Of a DNA stretch of 8,581 nucleotides, positions 1 through 6,108 are shown in pieces. Location of the stretch: the NCBI GenBank assembly GCA_903887095.1, contig CAISOQ010000204.1:1-8581 (forward strand), written 5' to 3'. The notes under the pieces were generated by a model, which saw only the letters and a program-made list of their open reading frames with translations, did no database searches and was not told the DNA's origin. Position 1 is the first letter of the stretch. Each line of letters opens with the position of its first letter. Source of the stretch: an uncultured Flavobacteriia bacterium (GTDB lineage: Bacteria > Bacteroidota > Bacteroidia > Flavobacteriales_D > Crocinitomicaceae). The translations under genes and the position numbers were made by a program.

Positions 1-609
1 ATGAATAACTGGTTTACAGTAAAAGTAAAATACACGAAGCAGCTTGAAAATGGTACGTTTAAGCGTGTTTCAGAACCTTACCTTTTGGCCGCAATGACTT
101 TCACAGACGCAGAGGCAAGAATTTATGAAGAATTAGGTTCAATCATTCGAGGTGAATTCAATGTAGTGGGAATCGCACGCACTGAATTGCATGATATTTT
201 TGCTTATGAAGATGCTGATGTTTGGTACAAAGTGAAAATATCATATGATGCAGAAGGTGATGGAGATGAAAAAAAGAAAAAGGTTTCGCAAAACTTTTTG
301 GTTTCAGCTCATTCAGTGAAAGATGCTTATGATCGAATCAAAGAAAGTCTTTCTACGTTGATGGTTGACTTTCAGATTCCTTCAATTATAGTTTCACCTA
401 TTGTTGAAATTTTCCCATACACCGAAAACTTGGACAAAGAAATCGAAAGAAAATCGCTGCCTGAATTGGAAGAAGCAAAAGCACCAAAAGGTAAAGTATT
501 TTCGGCTCCAGGCTCCGATTTTGAGGATGAAGATGCTGAAGAAGTGGAAGAGATCGAGGAGCTCGAAGAGGATGATAGTGAATTAGAAGACGATTACACC
601 GACGAATAA
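1..609 (+). CDS. DUF4494 domain-containing protein with acidic C-terminal tail
   Basis: The 202-residue protein matches from memory the DUF4494 family, which is small, cytoplasmic and of unknown function, and seems restricted to Bacteroidota. Family-typical stretches are the start MNNWFTVKVKYTKQ, a region around residues 36-57 (FTDAEARIYEELG then RGEFNV), DIFAYEDADVWYKVK at about residues 65-79, and VSQNFLVSAHSV followed by a conserved FQIP and ending near EIFPYTEN. No signal peptide or membrane segment is visible. From about residue 171 the chain becomes almost purely Glu/Asp, a disordered acidic tail whose length probably varies between species. The ATG is the first base of the window and fits the usual family N-terminus, but its promoter lies outside. 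It leads a tight cluster, with pdxH starting 5 bases after its stop. The family assignment is firm; the role is unknown. Confidence 0.9.
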   Translation: MNNWFTVKVKYTKQLENGTFKRVSEPYLLAAMTFTDAEARIYEELGSIIRGEFNVVGIARTELHDIFAYEDADVWYKVKISYDAEGDGDEKKKKVSQNFLVSAHSVKDAYDRIKESLSTLMVDFQIPSIIVSPIVEIFPYTENLDKEIERKSLPELEEAKAPKGKVFSAPGSDFEDEDAEEVEEIEELEEDDSELEDDYTDE

Positions 610-614
610 GTAGA

Positions 615-1256
615 ATGGAGGATTTTATTGAGCAAATGCGAAATGACCACCGCGAATTTGACAAAGGAAATTTGGAGGGTTATTTCGGGAATGAACCATT
701 TGATCTGTTTACAACATGGTATTCGGATGCTTTTATTTCGCAACCCGAACCAAATGCATTCGTGCTGTCGACAGCAGGCTTAAACAATTTTCCAAGTTCG
801 CGAATTCTGTATCTAAAAGAATTGCTCAATAAAAAGTTTGTTTTTTACACGAACTATAGAAGTCAGAAAGGGAAGGAGCTTGCCTCTAATCCAAAAGCTG
901 GGATGTTGTTTTTTTGGCCAGGTTTGCAGCGACAAGTGCGCATTGAAGGCATGGTAGAAAAAGTATCTGAAACAGTTAGTGACGATTATTTCAAATCGCG
1001 TCCGCGTGGTAGTCAGATAGGTGCTTGGGCTTCTAGCCAATCTGAGTTTTTGAATGATCGCGTCGATTTGGAGAAAAAAGTGGAACAATATGCTAAGAAA
1101 TTTCCTGGAGAGGTGCCTCGTCCTCCGCATTGGGGTGGATATGAATTAACTCCTGTACTCATAGAGTTCTGGCAGGGGAGGCCTTCTCGTTTGCATGATC
1201 GAATCATATTTGAGTGGTATGGAAACGAGTGGAAGGTCTACAGAAAGAATCCTTGA
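615..1256 (+). CDS. pdxH: Pyridoxamine 5'-phosphate oxidase
   Basis: This FMN-dependent cytoplasmic enzyme oxidises pyridoxamine or pyridoxine 5'-phosphate to pyridoxal 5'-phosphate with O2, in vitamin B6 synthesis and salvage. The 213 residues match the usual PdxH length. Recognisable parts in order are the FMN-binding RILYLKE (63-69) and YTNYRSQKGKEL (78-89), FFWPGLQRQVRIEG (99-112), SRPRGSQIGAWAS (128-140), the C-terminal IEFWQGRPSRLHDR (183-196), and the final WKVYRKNP. R192 and H194 of RLHDR correspond to the E. coli PLP-phosphate contacts Arg197 and His199. All key segments are present, so it should be active. The ATG lies 5 bases after the DUF4494 stop and the next gene starts 2 bases after this stop, so the three genes probably form one transcript. 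There is no Shine-Dalgarno sequence before the start, as is usual in this phylum. Confidence 0.97.
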   Translation: MEDFIEQMRNDHREFDKGNLEGYFGNEPFDLFTTWYSDAFISQPEPNAFVLSTAGLNNFPSSRILYLKELLNKKFVFYTNYRSQKGKELASNPKAGMLFFWPGLQRQVRIEGMVEKVSETVSDDYFKSRPRGSQIGAWASSQSEFLNDRVDLEKKVEQYAKKFPGEVPRPPHWGGYELTPVLIEFWQGRPSRLHDRIIFEWYGNEWKVYRKNP

Positions 1257-1258
1257 TA

Positions 1259-2506
1259 ATGTACGAAATTCAGCCCCAACTTTTTCAGCTTTCCAATGGT
1301 ATACGTGTGGTGTATCTTCACGCGCCTGCTCAAGTTGCACATTTGGGTGTAACTGTTCTTGCAGGTTCGCGATTTGAAAAGCAAGGAGAGGATGGATTGG
1401 CGCACTTTTTAGAACATTCTATATTTAAAGGAACCAACAAAAGAAAAGCATTTCACATTTTATCGCGCTTAGATTCTGTAGGAGGTGAGTTGAATGCATA
1501 TACAGCGAAAGAAGAAATATGCGTTTATGCTTCTTTTACAAAAGAACACATTGCTCGTGCATCAGAGCTGTTAGCAGATATTATATTGAATTCTAATTTC
1601 CCGGTAAAGGAAATTAACAAGGAAAAAGAAATCATTCTCGATGAGATCAATTCTTATCTGGATAGTCCTTCCGATAAAATTTTCGATGATTTTGAAGCTT
1701 ATTTATTCGAAGGGCACACGCTAGGGAATAATATTTTAGGAACGAAAGAGCGTGTGCAGAGCTTTAATCGCGACCATTTGATGGATTATGTGAAAAGGTT
1801 CTTCACCTCTGACAACATGGTGATTTCTTTTGTTGGAGATTTGTCGAAAGGTAAATTGGAAAAAATACTGGAGGAGGATTTTAAAAGTTGTCCAATTGGA
1901 AATCACGTTCCCCTCATTGAAAAGTTTGAACCGCGCAAAACATTTCATATTCGATCCAAAGAAGCCAATTATCAAGTGCACGCAATTGTAGGAGGCCTGG
2001 CGCCAAGTTACAAAGAGGAAGCGCGTCGAGGGATGACTTTGTTGACTAATATATTAGGTGGACCAGCATTAAATTCTCGATTAACACTTTCTATTCGCGA
2101 AAAATATGGTTACTCATACAATGTAGAAGCCAATTACACGCCATATGTGGATACTGGATTTTGGAGTGTTTATTTAGGTACCGATCCAAAATACATTGAT
2201 AAATCCTTATCGCTCATTCGTAAGGAACTAAAATTGTTGCGTACAAAGAAATTGGGCGTTTTGCAATTGAACAGAGCGAAGGAACAATTGAAAGGTCATC
2301 TGGCATTAGGAATGGACAGCAATTCTGGCTTGATGCTCGGTTTAGGTAAGTCGTTGCTCCTGTTCAATCAAATTGATACTATTCAGGAAATTTATCAAGG
2401 TATTGATAAGTTAACAGAAAGTGAGCTCATGGAAATTGCAAACAGCTATTTTTCTGACGAAAATTATTCAGAATTGATTTTCGATCTCTCCGAAAACGCA
2501 AATTAA
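1259..2506 (+). CDS. M16 family zinc metallopeptidase (processing-peptidase-like, M16B)
   Basis: The 415-residue protein belongs to the pitrilysin/insulinase clan of zinc peptidases, in the short M16B form related to mitochondrial processing peptidase. The inverted zinc motif HFLEH is at 49-53 (H49, E52, H53). The third zinc ligand fits E129, exactly 76 residues after H53 as in the classical spacing, within EIILDEI. The C-terminal half carries the family's R/Y region, with ILGGPALNSRL followed by SIREKYGYSY, about residues 273-300. Both halves of the fold are therefore present and the catalytic site is intact. No signal peptide is visible, so a cytoplasmic location is inferred; the substrate is unknown. 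I chose ATG 1259, 2 bases after the pdxH stop, because LFQLSNGIRVVYL is the normal family start. An upstream in-frame start at 1214 would overlap pdxH and add unrelated residues. Confidence 0.94.
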   Translation: MYEIQPQLFQLSNGIRVVYLHAPAQVAHLGVTVLAGSRFEKQGEDGLAHFLEHSIFKGTNKRKAFHILSRLDSVGGELNAYTAKEEICVYASFTKEHIARASELLADIILNSNFPVKEINKEKEIILDEINSYLDSPSDKIFDDFEAYLFEGHTLGNNILGTKERVQSFNRDHLMDYVKRFFTSDNMVISFVGDLSKGKLEKILEEDFKSCPIGNHVPLIEKFEPRKTFHIRSKEANYQVHAIVGGLAPSYKEEARRGMTLLTNILGGPALNSRLTLSIREKYGYSYNVEANYTPYVDTGFWSVYLGTDPKYIDKSLSLIRKELKLLRTKKLGVLQLNRAKEQLKGHLALGMDSNSGLMLGLGKSLLLFNQIDTIQEIYQGIDKLTESELMEIANSYFSDENYSELIFDLSENAN

Positions 2507-2661
2507 AAGCTCTGTCTGAATATTTTGGTATTTCATTGATTCAAATTCGATGTTCGTTGAACAAAGTTGTCTGTGATGGTGCAGTTGACCTATCTTCGTT
2601 TCAAGTTTAATGGTTATAGTAGTAGATTAGTTTAGGTTTAGAAGCAGTTTTCAGTTTAAGT

Positions 2662-2687
2662 TGTCCATCTATCCCAAAAAGTGGACA
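2662..2687. repeat. Inverted repeat TGTCCA / TGGACA
   Basis: A perfect 6-base inverted repeat, TGTCCA at 2662-2667 and TGGACA at 2682-2687, is separated by 14 bases. It could form a modest hairpin in a plus-strand transcript or be a protein site. Alone it is weak, but it lies just upstream of two stronger hairpins. Confidence 0.4.
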
Positions 2688-2703
2688 TCCGAATTGAAAG
2701 CAA

Positions 2704-2756
2704 GTTGCTAGAGAATGAAGGGCAGCTACCATGTAGTAAATAAATTCTCTAGCAAC
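2704..2756 (+). repeat. Perfect 13-bp inverted repeat forming a long hairpin
   Basis: GTTGCTAGAGAAT at 2704-2716 is perfectly complementary to ATTCTCTAGCAAC at 2744-2756, across a 27-base loop. The loop contains a smaller inverted repeat, CTAC-CAT-GTAG at 2726-2736. In RNA this would be a stable stem capped by a mini-hairpin. It ends two bases before the terminator hairpin, so both would lie near the 3' end of the same plus-strand transcript. There is no T-run directly after this stem, so it does not look like a terminator itself. It might be a 3'-protective structure of the upstream operon mRNA, part of a small RNA, or a dispersed palindromic repeat. Confidence 0.6.
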
Positions 2757-2758
2757 GG

Positions 2759-2787
2759 AAAAGACACTCGCAAGGGTGTCTTTTTTT
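2759..2787 (+). terminator. Rho-independent terminator with GCAA tetraloop
   Basis: The core stem GACACTC (2763-2769) pairs with GGGTGTC (2774-2780) around a GCAA loop of the stable GNRA type, with one G-T pair. Four As before the stem can pair with the first Ts after it, giving up to 11 pairs. Seven Ts at 2781-2787 follow. It would end plus-strand transcription from the pdxH-peptidase operon, or from any small RNA starting in this interval, and so insulate glnN from read-through. Confidence 0.85.
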
Positions 2788-2869
2788 GTTTATTGAAATT
2801 TTTCTATTGTTTTTAGGGTTGAAATCTATAAAAATTCAAAAAAAAATGAGATAAGCTATCTTTTTAGAG

Positions 2870-2923
2870 GGGGTGTGTTGAAAAATAATATGAAAATTTT
2901 GGCTGACACCCCTAAAATGGTGT
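2870..2923. promoter_or_regulatory. Operator-like GGTGT/ACACC repeats over the glnN promoter
   Basis: Three related motifs surround the promoter: GGGGTGT at 2870-2876, its exact complement ACACCCC at 2906-2912, and GGTGT at 2919-2923. The last two form an 18-base gapped palindrome, ACACC-N8-GGTGT, in the spacer, and its last base overlaps the first T of the -7 element. The first and second form a wider inverted repeat that brackets the -33 element. All lie upstream of the predicted transcript start, so they would act in DNA, as repressor or activator sites. The sequence does not identify the protein. A nitrogen-responsive regulator is a guess from the downstream gene. Confidence 0.4.
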
Positions 2924-2930
2924 AATTTTG
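2898..2930 (+). promoter_or_regulatory. Bacteroidota-type promoter of glnN
   Basis: TTTG at 2898-2901 and TAATTTTG at 2923-2930 are 21 bases apart. This matches the phylum's primary sigma factor consensus TTTG-N19-21-TAnnTTTG at every defined base. Transcription should start near 2935-2938, giving a leader of only about 12 bases before the ATG at 2949. This rules out the TTG at 2928, which is inside the -7 element, as a start codon. Confidence 0.8.
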
Positions 2931-2948
2931 CTTAAAATTTTAAAAGTT

Positions 2949-5135
2949 ATGGCGACCATTAGACAAAAAGCGTATCAGGATGTATTGAATCGTACTCCAA
3001 AACACATTGATTTTGACGGTAAAATTTCTGAATTGTACGGACAAAATGTATTTCATTCAGAAGTAATGCGTGAATACTTGCCATCTGATGCATTCAAGTC
3101 AATGATGGAATCCATTCAGAATGGTACACGTCTGGATCGCAAAATGGCTGATCAAGTTGCTTCGGCGATGAAAGACTGGGCGCTAACAAAAGGTGCGACA
3201 CATTATACACACTGGTTTCAGCCATTAACAGGGAGCACAGCAGAAAAGCACGATGCTTTCTTCAAGCCGGTTGGTCCCGGAAAGGCAATAGAGCGTTTTG
3301 ACGGAGACTTGTTGGTTCAGCAGGAGCCAGATGCATCTTCTTTTCCAAATGGAGGAATCCGAAATACTTTTGAAGCACGCGGTTACACAGCATGGGATCC
3401 ATCATCGCCTGCTTTTGTCATTGGTAAGACATTGTGCATTCCAACGATTTTCATCTCCTATACAGGTGAATCGCTGGATTATAAAATGCCACTTTTGAAA
3501 GCGTTGCATGTAGTTGATCAAGCTGCTGTTGAGGTATGCCAATATTTTGATAAAAATGTAACCAAGGTAAATGCAACACTTGGTTGGGAGCAAGAATACT
3601 TTTTAATTGATCAAGCGCTATTTAATGCACGCCCAGATTTGATGATGACAGGTCGTGCGCTATTCGGACATGCTCCAGCGAAAGGTCAGCAATTGGAAGA
3701 CCATTATTTTGGATCTATTCCAGAAAGAGTGAATGCATTCATGCGTGAATTTGAAACAGAATCACTTAAGTTAGGAATTCCTGTTACAACGCGTCACAAC
3801 GAAGTTGCACCAAATCAGTTTGAATGTGCACCAATTTTTGAAGAATGTAACTTGGCAAATGACCATAACTTGTTGTTGATGGATTTGATGGAAAAGATTG
3901 CGCGCAAGCATGATTTCCGCGTTTTGCTGCATGAAAAGCCTTTCTCCGGTGTTAATGGATCAGGAAAACACAACAACTGGTCGTTGAGCACGAATACAGG
4001 TGTCAACCTTTTGGCACCAGGTAAGAATCCTAAATCCAATTTACAGTTCCTTACATTCTTTGTCAATACGATTAAAGCCATTCATGATTACGATGATGTA
4101 TTGCGTGCGTGTATCGCTTCTGCTGGAAATGATCACCGTTTGGGTGCAAACGAAGCGCCACCAGCAATCATATCTGCATTTATCGGATCACAATTGTCTG
4201 GTTTGTTGGATGACATCGAAAAGAATGTGAAGGCTGGTAAAATGACGCCAGAAGACAAAACAGAATTAAAATTGAATATTGGTAAAATTCCGCAAATCAT
4301 GTTGGACAATACCGATAGAAATAGAACGTCGCCATTTGCTTTTACAGGAAATAAGTTTGAATTCCGTGCAGTTGGATCTTCAGCGAATTGTGCATCAGCT
4401 ATGATCGTGTTGAATACCATTATGGCGAAGCAGTTGAAAGATTTCAAGAAATCAGTTGATGACCGCATTGCAAAAGGAGAAGCGAAGGATGAAGCGATTC
4501 TGAAAGAACTTCAAAAATTGATCAAAGAATCTAAAAAGATTCGTTTTGAAGGAAATGGATACGGCGACGAGTGGGTGAAGGATGCTGAAAAACGCGGACT
4601 GAAAAACTTGAAAGATACACCGAGAGCACTTCAAGTGTGGGGAGACAAAAAAGTTGTCAAGTTGTTTGATGATATGAACGTTTTGACGCCACGTGAATTG
4701 GAAGCAAGAAAAGAAATTGAGTTTGAAAACTATATTTTGAAATTGCAGATCGAAGCGCGTATTATGGGCGATGTCGTTAATTCAATGATTATCCCTGCCG
4801 TTGTGGAATACCAAAATACATTGATTAAAAATGTTCAAGGTTTGATTGATGTATTGGGCAGCAAGGCTGGAAAAGAAGCAGCGAATATTCAAATCGAATT
4901 GATCCAGCGTATTTCTATTCACTTGAATAAGATGAAAGCTACGGCAGATGCCATGTTGATGGAGCGAAAAGCTGCAAATAAACTAAGTCATGCTGAGGAT
5001 AAGGCATTCGCTTATTGCGACAAAGTAAGAATCCATTTTGATGAAATCCGTTACCATGCGGATAAATTAGAAATGTTGGTAGACGATGAGCTTTGGCCAA
5101 TGCCGAAATTCCGTGAAATGTTGTTTACACGATAA
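2949..5135 (+). CDS. glnN: Type III glutamine synthetase
   Basis: The 728-residue enzyme makes glutamine from glutamate, ammonia and ATP, the main route of ammonium assimilation in many Bacteroidota. The length and sequence fit the large type III (GlnN) class, not the roughly 450-residue GlnA. Landmarks in order are the N-terminal GSIII region with THYTHWFQPLTGSTAEKHDAF (about 85-105), TTRHNEVAPNQFECAPIFEE (about 280-299), the ATP-site signature KPFSGVNGSGKHNNWS (about 331-346), and NRTSPFAFTGNKFEFRAVGS (about 457-476). All are intact. The helical C-terminal part ends in LWPMPKFREMLFTR, typical of the class. Known type III enzymes are cytoplasmic dodecamers and lack the GlnE-type adenylylation control of GlnA. 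The ATG start is set by the promoter, since seven upstream in-frame codons overlap the -7 box. The gene stands alone between two terminators, with operator-like repeats at its promoter. Confidence 0.97.
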   Translation: MATIRQKAYQDVLNRTPKHIDFDGKISELYGQNVFHSEVMREYLPSDAFKSMMESIQNGTRLDRKMADQVASAMKDWALTKGATHYTHWFQPLTGSTAEKHDAFFKPVGPGKAIERFDGDLLVQQEPDASSFPNGGIRNTFEARGYTAWDPSSPAFVIGKTLCIPTIFISYTGESLDYKMPLLKALHVVDQAAVEVCQYFDKNVTKVNATLGWEQEYFLIDQALFNARPDLMMTGRALFGHAPAKGQQLEDHYFGSIPERVNAFMREFETESLKLGIPVTTRHNEVAPNQFECAPIFEECNLANDHNLLLMDLMEKIARKHDFRVLLHEKPFSGVNGSGKHNNWSLSTNTGVNLLAPGKNPKSNLQFLTFFVNTIKAIHDYDDVLRACIASAGNDHRLGANEAPPAIISAFIGSQLSGLLDDIEKNVKAGKMTPEDKTELKLNIGKIPQIMLDNTDRNRTSPFAFTGNKFEFRAVGSSANCASAMIVLNTIMAKQLKDFKKSVDDRIAKGEAKDEAILKELQKLIKESKKIRFEGNGYGDEWVKDAEKRGLKNLKDTPRALQVWGDKKVVKLFDDMNVLTPRELEARKEIEFENYILKLQIEARIMGDVVNSMIIPAVVEYQNTLIKNVQGLIDVLGSKAGKEAANIQIELIQRISIHLNKMKATADAMLMERKAANKLSHAEDKAFAYCDKVRIHFDEIRYHADKLEMLVDDELWPMPKFREMLFTR

Positions 5136-5155
5136 GAAACTTTCTTTACAGGATT

Positions 5156-5179
5156 AGCCCAGATTTTCTGGGCTTTTTT
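5156..5179 (+). terminator. Rho-independent terminator of glnN
   Basis: AGCCCAGA (5156-5163) pairs perfectly with TCTGGGCT (5167-5174) around a three-base T loop. Six Ts at 5174-5179 follow, then G and five more Ts. It begins 20 bases after the glnN stop, so glnN is probably monocistronic and the regulator behind it is transcribed separately. Confidence 0.92.
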
Positions 5180-5244
5180 GTTTTTGACAATTAATAAGTT
5201 GAAAAATCTGAGCGCGTAAAAAGCATTCAAACTTTGGTTTTTTT

Positions 5245-5252
5245 TATCTTTG
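5245..5252 (+). promoter_or_regulatory. -7 element of the response-regulator promoter
   Basis: TATCTTTG matches TAnnTTTG exactly and lies 21 bases before the GTG start, so the leader would be about 15 bases. No good -33 TTG is present at the expected distance (around 5222-5226), so the promoter may be weak or need an activator. Confidence 0.55.
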
Positions 5253-5273
5253 TTTAAAATTATTCTAAATAAG

Positions 5274-5951
5274 GTGAAAATCATTTTAGCAGATAGCAAC
5301 AATCTTGTCAGGGTTGGACTTCGCACAATACTGAATTCACATGGTGGATTTGAAATTGTGGGCGAAGCAAACGATAGCAAAGAACTCTTGGATTTAATCA
5401 AGAACTTTGAAGCTTCTGTTATTTTGATCGATTACACAGCCTTTGGATTTGACATAGACGTTATTCCAAAAGCGCTTTTGAAAAACAAGGAACTGCGTTT
5501 TGTGGCTATTACGCCAGAACAATCAGCCCAAACGCTTGTCGATGCGCTTCGTTCGGGAGTAAAAAGTTATGTCAAAAAGGATTGCGATCTTGCTGAAATC
5601 ATAAATGCGGTTGAAGAAACCTGGAAAGGAAAAAAATTTTTCTGCGGACAAATCTTGGAAACCATTCAGCGCGCTTCAATTGACGTGAATGACATCGATT
5701 TTGAATCATTTTCATGCGAACCAGTGGTGCTATCAGAAAGGGAAAATGAAATCATCGTATTAATTGCAGAAGGTTTGACGAATGCACAAATTGCCGAGCA
5801 TTTATTTTTGAGCAACCATACTGTAAATACCCACCGTAAAAACATCATGTCAAAATTGGGTGTTAAAAACACCGCAGGAATTGTCATGTATGCTGTCAAA
5901 ACCAATTTAGTTTCTCCGAATAAATTCTTGTTCGCCGCGGAACAGGCGTAG
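5274..5951 (+). CDS. NarL/LuxR-type response regulator (orphan)
   Basis: The 225-residue cytoplasmic transcription factor has a receiver domain (1 to about 118) and a LuxR/GerE helix-turn-helix (about 150-210). In the receiver, D53 in VILIDYTA is the phosphoacceptor, T80 the switch threonine, and K101 or K102 in SYVKKD the conserved lysine. The acidic pair that helps bind Mg2+ is reduced: the usual DD is D7-S8 in ILADSNNLVRVGLRTIL. The DNA-binding part is canonical, with LSERENEIIVLIAEGLTNAQIAEHLFLSNHTVNTHRKNIMSKLGV at 153-197. I chose GTG 5274 because translation then opens directly with the receiver's first strand; an in-frame TTG at 5250 overlaps the -7 box. No histidine kinase is adjacent. 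Lying behind glnN hints at a nitrogen or growth-related role, but that is only positional inference. Confidence 0.93.
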   Translation: MKIILADSNNLVRVGLRTILNSHGGFEIVGEANDSKELLDLIKNFEASVILIDYTAFGFDIDVIPKALLKNKELRFVAITPEQSAQTLVDALRSGVKSYVKKDCDLAEIINAVEETWKGKKFFCGQILETIQRASIDVNDIDFESFSCEPVVLSERENEIIVLIAEGLTNAQIAEHLFLSNHTVNTHRKNIMSKLGVKNTAGIVMYAVKTNLVSPNKFLFAAEQA

Positions 5952-6000
5952 AGGGTTTAAAGAGGGTTCAAAAGGTTCAATAAGTTCAAGGGTTTAAATT
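5952..6000. repeat. Degenerate GGTTCAA-type tandem repeat
   Basis: Directly after the regulator's stop there are about five imperfect units of the form AGGGTTYAAA, with GTT recurring at 5955, 5966, 5975, 5984 and 5992 (spacing 8 to 11). The exact 9-mer GGGTTTAAA opens and closes the block (5953-5961 and 5990-5998). The units are direct, so no hairpin forms. Bases 6001-6108 beyond hold two T-runs (6031-6038, 6045-6050) without a stem, and no clear terminator for either convergent gene. Confidence 0.6.
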
Positions 6001-6108
6001 CTGGGAGAAAAAGATCATTTAGGGTTGGTATTTTTTTTAATTCCTTTTTTGATTTGAATATGAGTTAGATTTTCGCCTATTCAGTCAAGCATGAAATCCT
6101 CAAACAGC

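Larger units (their letters stand above)
2507..2948. other. 442-base non-coding interval with hairpin cluster and glnN promoter
   Basis: No open frame here looks like a gene. Reading left to right, bases 2507-2660 are unremarkable A/T-rich sequence. A loose -7-like match TATCTTCG lies at 2591-2598, with TTG 21 bases upstream. Three inverted repeats follow at 2662-2687, 2704-2756 and 2759-2784, the last ending in a T-run. Bases 2788-2865 are very A/T-rich and contain a small AGATA-AGC-TATCT inverted repeat at 2849-2861 followed by Ts. The repeats and promoter of glnN occupy 2870-2930. The interval therefore probably contains the 3' end of the pdxH-peptidase transcript, possibly a separate small RNA, and the glnN control region. 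Confidence 0.6.

Noticed and set aside
398..664. Minus-strand open frame of 88 codons opposite the DUF4494 and pdxH genes
   Set aside because: Its composition reflects the complement of the acidic-tail codons (Leu/Arg-rich) and it overlaps two well-supported genes. It is a shadow frame.
813..1130. Minus-strand open frame of 105 codons opposite pdxH
   Set aside because: It lies wholly within a confidently identified enzyme gene and resembles no family.
2704..2756. Integron attC-like recombination site
   Set aside because: The arms start GTT and end AAC, but the core does not fit GTTRRRY, the arms are perfectly paired without the bulged bases of attC, and no integrase or cassette array is present.
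4133..4468. Minus-strand open frame of 111 codons opposite glnN
   Set aside because: It is fully antisense to conserved glutamine synthetase motifs and has no promoter.
5051..5401. Minus-strand open frame of 116 codons across the glnN end, terminator and regulator start
   Set aside because: It spans a strong terminator and the beginnings and ends of two real genes, and its protein sequence has no recognisable features.
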